From contig CAZQKW010000034.1 of NCBI GenBank assembly GCA_964594075.1, positions 1-35,382 of the forward strand: 35,382 bases of DNA, read 5' to 3'. The notes beneath the pieces were generated by a model. The model was not told the origin of the DNA. It saw only the letters and a list, made by a program, of their open reading frames with translations, and did no database searches. Shown piece after piece: positions 33,047 to 35,382 of this stretch. Origin of the DNA: CAZQKW01 sp964594075 (GTDB lineage Bacteria > Desulfobacterota > WTBG01 > CAIYCZ01). Every line of letters starts with the position of its first letter. The stretch's first letter is position 1. A program made the translations under genes and the position numbers.

Positions 33047-33170
33047 CATATTCATAGTTTCCTTTTTTTAGTTCAGAAACCCTATTCACTATACATATGA
33101 ATCAATCTGCATTTTAGGATTCAGGTTTTCAGGGTTAGGCGTTAGAATTTTATATATGGGAGTTTTGACT

Positions 33171-34610
33171 ATGACCTATGATGTGATTGTTGTCGGGGCA
33201 GGCTCAAACGGGGCAACTGCCGCATATTTTTTAGCCAAAAGAGGATTCAAGACGCTGCTTCTTGAAATGAGCCGGACTCCGGGCGACAAATGTCACGGGG
33301 CAACAGAGTATGCCCCCGGAATAATTTTCGCCAATAGACCTGAATTGGTGGAACTGATGGAGCGGGTATTGAATAAAATTCCCCACCTTTATCCCGGAGA
33401 CCTTGGAAGCGGCGCGTTTTACTACTATGTGAACAAAGAAAACAAGGTTGTTTATAAGACCTATACCAAGCCTCCCGGCGACACCTGGAAGAAGACGCAC
33501 GGGGTTAACAATCAGGATTTTGTCCGTGAGCTTGCCCAGGAGGCGGTTAAGGCTGGTGCAGAAGTTAGAACAGAGACCACCGTCACGGATGTTATCCGTG
33601 ACGGCGATGTGATCAAAGGGGTAATTACTGAAAAAGGTGACGAAATCAGAGCGCGGCTTACCATTGCCGCTGACGGCCGCCTCTCAACCATTGCGAAAAA
33701 AGCAGGCTTGCTCACAAAGTGGGATGTGAACCGCTGTTTATACCAGTACGGAGAAGCCTGGAAGTTTCGTTCTGAAGAAGAGATGTTTGAATATGTGGAC
33801 TACGGGCGGCACATATTCTTCGGTTCCACGCTGACCCCTCCGTATCCATGGGGGGCATGCACGCTGGCTCTGCGACCGGGAGGCATTGTCACCGTTAATG
33901 CCCCGACCAGCTGGACCACCATTGGCACCATGTTGGGCACCGGCAAGAATTCCCGGCATGTGTACATTCAAAACTTTTATAAGTTAATGGAAGTAAAACG
34001 GATGCTCCGCCCCTGCGCCGGGTTTCCGGATACCCCATTTCAGCGCTCATCCACCTTTATGCCGGGACCGCCGCTGAAAAAACCATATATGGCAGGACTC
34101 ATCATCTGCGGTGATGCAGGGGCAGTCGGGGGCATCTGCGGATCAGGCCACCTTGCCGCACAGTTCTTAATACCGCTGCTGGAAAAAGGCGATGTGTCAG
34201 AAGAAGCGCTGTCAGGATTTACCACGGCACGGTTCAGATGGCAGCGTCAGAACGATAAGGAAAAAGACAGCAGCACATTTGAGCTTTCGGAGCTGAGCCC
34301 TACGCGTCTTATGCACTGGAGCACCGGCGCGGGGTTTATTGAACAATACCAGTGCACCGTTGATGAGATGGTTGAGAACATGCGGCTTGGCGCATCGCCG
34401 ATTATTCTCGGCGCGCCCAATCCCGAAAAATGTGGGGAGTTCGGGTATATTGAGACAGGCGCCTGGATTATAGCAACCAAAATAAATTTTATGCTGAGCA
34501 TGTACGGAACCTTTTTGCAGAACCCATCACTGTTTCCGCTCATCATGAAGTGGGTGCAGAAGAATCAGGAATCATTCAATAAGAACAAGGTCTTTGATCA
34601 TCCGTTTTAA
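33171..34610 (+). CDS. FixC-like FAD oxidoreductase
   Basis: A 479-residue flavoprotein of the FixC / ETF-quinone oxidoreductase branch of the GGR superfamily. The FAD motif is DVIVVGAGSNGATAAYFLAK (4-23). GDKCHGATEYAPG lies near 41 and the second FAD motif IICGDAGAVGG near 305-315. TKINFMLSMYGTF near the end recalls the quinone-side region of FixC. In nitrogen-fixing bacteria FixC passes electrons with FixX between an electron-transfer flavoprotein and quinone. Here a FixX-like ferredoxin follows after a repeat, but no fixA/fixB genes are present. The start at ATG 33171 has GGGAG eight bases upstream. Confidence 0.85.
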   Translation: MTYDVIVVGAGSNGATAAYFLAKRGFKTLLLEMSRTPGDKCHGATEYAPGIIFANRPELVELMERVLNKIPHLYPGDLGSGAFYYYVNKENKVVYKTYTKPPGDTWKKTHGVNNQDFVRELAQEAVKAGAEVRTETTVTDVIRDGDVIKGVITEKGDEIRARLTIAADGRLSTIAKKAGLLTKWDVNRCLYQYGEAWKFRSEEEMFEYVDYGRHIFFGSTLTPPYPWGACTLALRPGGIVTVNAPTSWTTIGTMLGTGKNSRHVYIQNFYKLMEVKRMLRPCAGFPDTPFQRSSTFMPGPPLKKPYMAGLIICGDAGAVGGICGSGHLAAQFLIPLLEKGDVSEEALSGFTTARFRWQRQNDKEKDSSTFELSELSPTRLMHWSTGAGFIEQYQCTVDEMVENMRLGASPIILGAPNPEKCGEFGYIETGAWIIATKINFMLSMYGTFLQNPSLFPLIMKWVQKNQESFNKNKVFDHPF

Positions 34611-34614
34611 ATCA

Positions 34615-34815
34615 AACCACAGAGTACTCAGAGATTTCTTGTGCCTTTGTCAAACTTATTATGTGAGATGCGATTGGCACCTCTTCCCGAAGGCTTTCGG
34701 GACTTCTCTCAATGACCTTGAATATTTGCTTTTGTCATGGCAGTCATGATTTATCGGGAAAAGCAATCTCCCAACATCAGCATAATTGAACAATATTTCT
34801 CAGTGCTCTGTGGTT
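34615..34815. repeat. Composite inverted-repeat element before the ferredoxin
   Basis: Outer arms AACCACAGAGTACTCAGAG (from 34615) and, on the other strand from 34815, AACCACAGAGCACTGAGAA agree at most positions. Inside, GATGCGATTGGCACCTC and CCCGAAGGCTTTCGGG (a 6-bp stem with a 4-base loop) are followed by ACTTCTCTCAATGAC, then AAAAGCAATCTCCC. These belong to the TCATTGCGAG...AAGCAATCTC type of dispersed repeat. The whole fills the 223-bp gap 34611-34833 and separates the FixC-like gene from the ferredoxin gene. Confidence 0.6.
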
Positions 34816-34833
34816 AGCCTTTAGGAGAAAAAT

Positions 34834-35076
34834 ATGAGCAAATGGATACCAGTCAAAGAGAAGTTTATTACTGTGGATGAAGACAGATGCACCGGCTGCG
34901 GTAACTGCATCACGATCTGTGGGGGAGCGGTATTTGAAATACAGGGGAATAAATCAGTTGTTGCCCACATTGAGCAGTGTCTTGAGTGCGGCAACTGCGA
35001 AATCGCCTGCCCGGTTGATGCCATACAATTCTGCGTGCCAAAGGGGGGAACGGGAATAATATACGAGTGTGGTTGA
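34834..35076 (+). CDS. FixX-like 2[4Fe-4S] ferredoxin
   Basis: An 80-residue ferredoxin with two cluster motifs: C19, C22, C25, C29 and C49, C52, C55, C59. Only the second has the usual proline after the last cysteine; the first ends in CGG. The C-terminus PKGGTGIIYECG matches the end of FixX proteins (PxGGxGVxYxxG). It therefore pairs naturally with the FixC-like flavoprotein upstream. AGGAG lies seven bases before the ATG. It probably carries electrons to or from FixC on the cytoplasmic side of the membrane. Confidence 0.88.
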   Translation: MSKWIPVKEKFITVDEDRCTGCGNCITICGGAVFEIQGNKSVVAHIEQCLECGNCEIACPVDAIQFCVPKGGTGIIYECG

Positions 35077-35159
35077 GGTGTCGCGGTTGTTCTAAACCAA
35101 GAGCAAAGGGGTCAAATCTTTAACTTAACAATGGAGGGCAGAAATTATAGAAGGCATTC

Positions 35160-35377
35160 ATGGCACGAGCACTACGAATCCAATATCGCGGGGCGTATTA
35201 TCATGTAACCTGTCGAGGAAACGAGAGAAGGGAAATGTATAAAGATGATAAGGAAAGGAAGCAATTAACCAGGGAGTGGACAATCCGCTTGCGCTCGGCA
35301 AAGGCAGCGGCATTGTCGGAGACAATGAATTTATGAAAATTCAAAACTTGAATACCCCGCTTTGTAAGCGGGGATGA
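35160..35377 (+). pseudogene. RAYT (REP-associated tyrosine transposase) remnant
   Basis: From ATG 35160 the reading begins MARALRIQYRGAYYHVTCRG and goes on NERREMYKDD, the classic start of Y1-family REP-associated transposases. After about 40 residues the match ends, and the frame stops at 35334-35336. In another frame, from about 35276, VDNPLALGKGSGIVGDNEFM runs to a stop at 35375-35377, like the C-terminal tail of such proteins. The middle with the catalytic HxH and Tyr is gone, so this is an internally deleted, shifted remnant. Upstream, AGGGGTCAAATCTTTAACTT (about 35107-35126) is the sequence that commonly precedes these genes. The tail contains the REP-like hairpin. Confidence 0.7.
35355..35373. 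repeat. REP-like hairpin, right copy
   Basis: CCCCGCT (35355-35361) and AGCGGGG (35367-35373) form a perfect 7-bp stem with loop TTGTA. It differs from the left-edge copy only by the closing pair (T-A instead of C-G), a compensated change. It lies inside the tail of the RAYT remnant, which supports the view that this palindrome is the element the transposase handled. Confidence 0.7.
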
Positions 35378-35382
35378 AAAGT

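Overview
The window looks like a piece of the chromosome of a Gram-negative, probably strictly anaerobic bacterium. My best guess is Desulfobacterota (the old Deltaproteobacteria). This rests on gene order (methylthioadenosine phosphorylase, apt, heptose-7-phosphate kinase, DUF4416, yicC, gmk), a kinase for LPS heptose, a tungsten-type aldehyde ferredoxin oxidoreductase, many Fe-S and flavin proteins, and several families of short dispersed palindromes. The class cannot be fixed from sequence reading alone. No rRNA, tRNA or CRISPR array was seen.

Layout. (1) 1-4215: a REP-like hairpin, a leader with nested palindromes and one very large exported membrane protein of unknown function. (2) 4574-10719, plus strand: a housekeeping run of mtnP, apt, rfaE1, DUF4416, yicC, gmk, pyrF and rlmB, closed by a 17-bp perfect terminator stem at 10738-10784. 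(3) 10791-15721, minus strand: a TrpF-like barrel lacking the catalytic cysteine, a GHMP-type kinase, an O-methyltransferase-like protein, a decayed VapC-like toxin gene, trmN6 and a glycerophosphodiesterase. (4) 15857-17824, plus strand: the aldehyde ferredoxin oxidoreductase. (5) 17946-24714, minus strand: five genes that read as one operon: an exported DUF1329 protein, an exported Cys-rich protein, two paralogous exported alpha/beta hydrolases with a CFI-box-like tail, and an Old Yellow Enzyme-type Fe-S flavoprotein. (6) 25173-35076: a divergent flavin/Fe-S cluster on either side of a promoter region at 27787-28247. To the left lie a split-barrel protein, a flavin reductase and a geranylgeranyl-reductase-family flavoprotein. 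To the right lie a second split-barrel protein, a variant HisF, a deacetylase-like hydrolase, an alpha/beta hydrolase, a DUF2284 protein, a HemF-like protein, a FixC-like flavoprotein and a FixX-like ferredoxin. (7) The right edge holds the remnant of a REP-associated (RAYT) transposase and a second copy of the hairpin found at the left edge.

How the parts may work together. Region 2 salvages methylthioadenosine to adenine and then AMP, and makes nucleotides and LPS heptose. Regions 4-6 are the part most likely to hold an undescribed system. They combine exported hydrolases, a lipid-handling type exported protein, an aldehyde oxidoreductase, an ene-reductase and a set of flavin-handling proteins whose electrons could run through FixC/FixX-like carriers to quinone. 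Two barrels normally tied to Trp and His synthesis (TrpF-like and HisF-like) stand alone and carry changes at key residues. The HemF-like protein also lacks the conserved histidine. The pathway and its substrate cannot be named from sequence alone.
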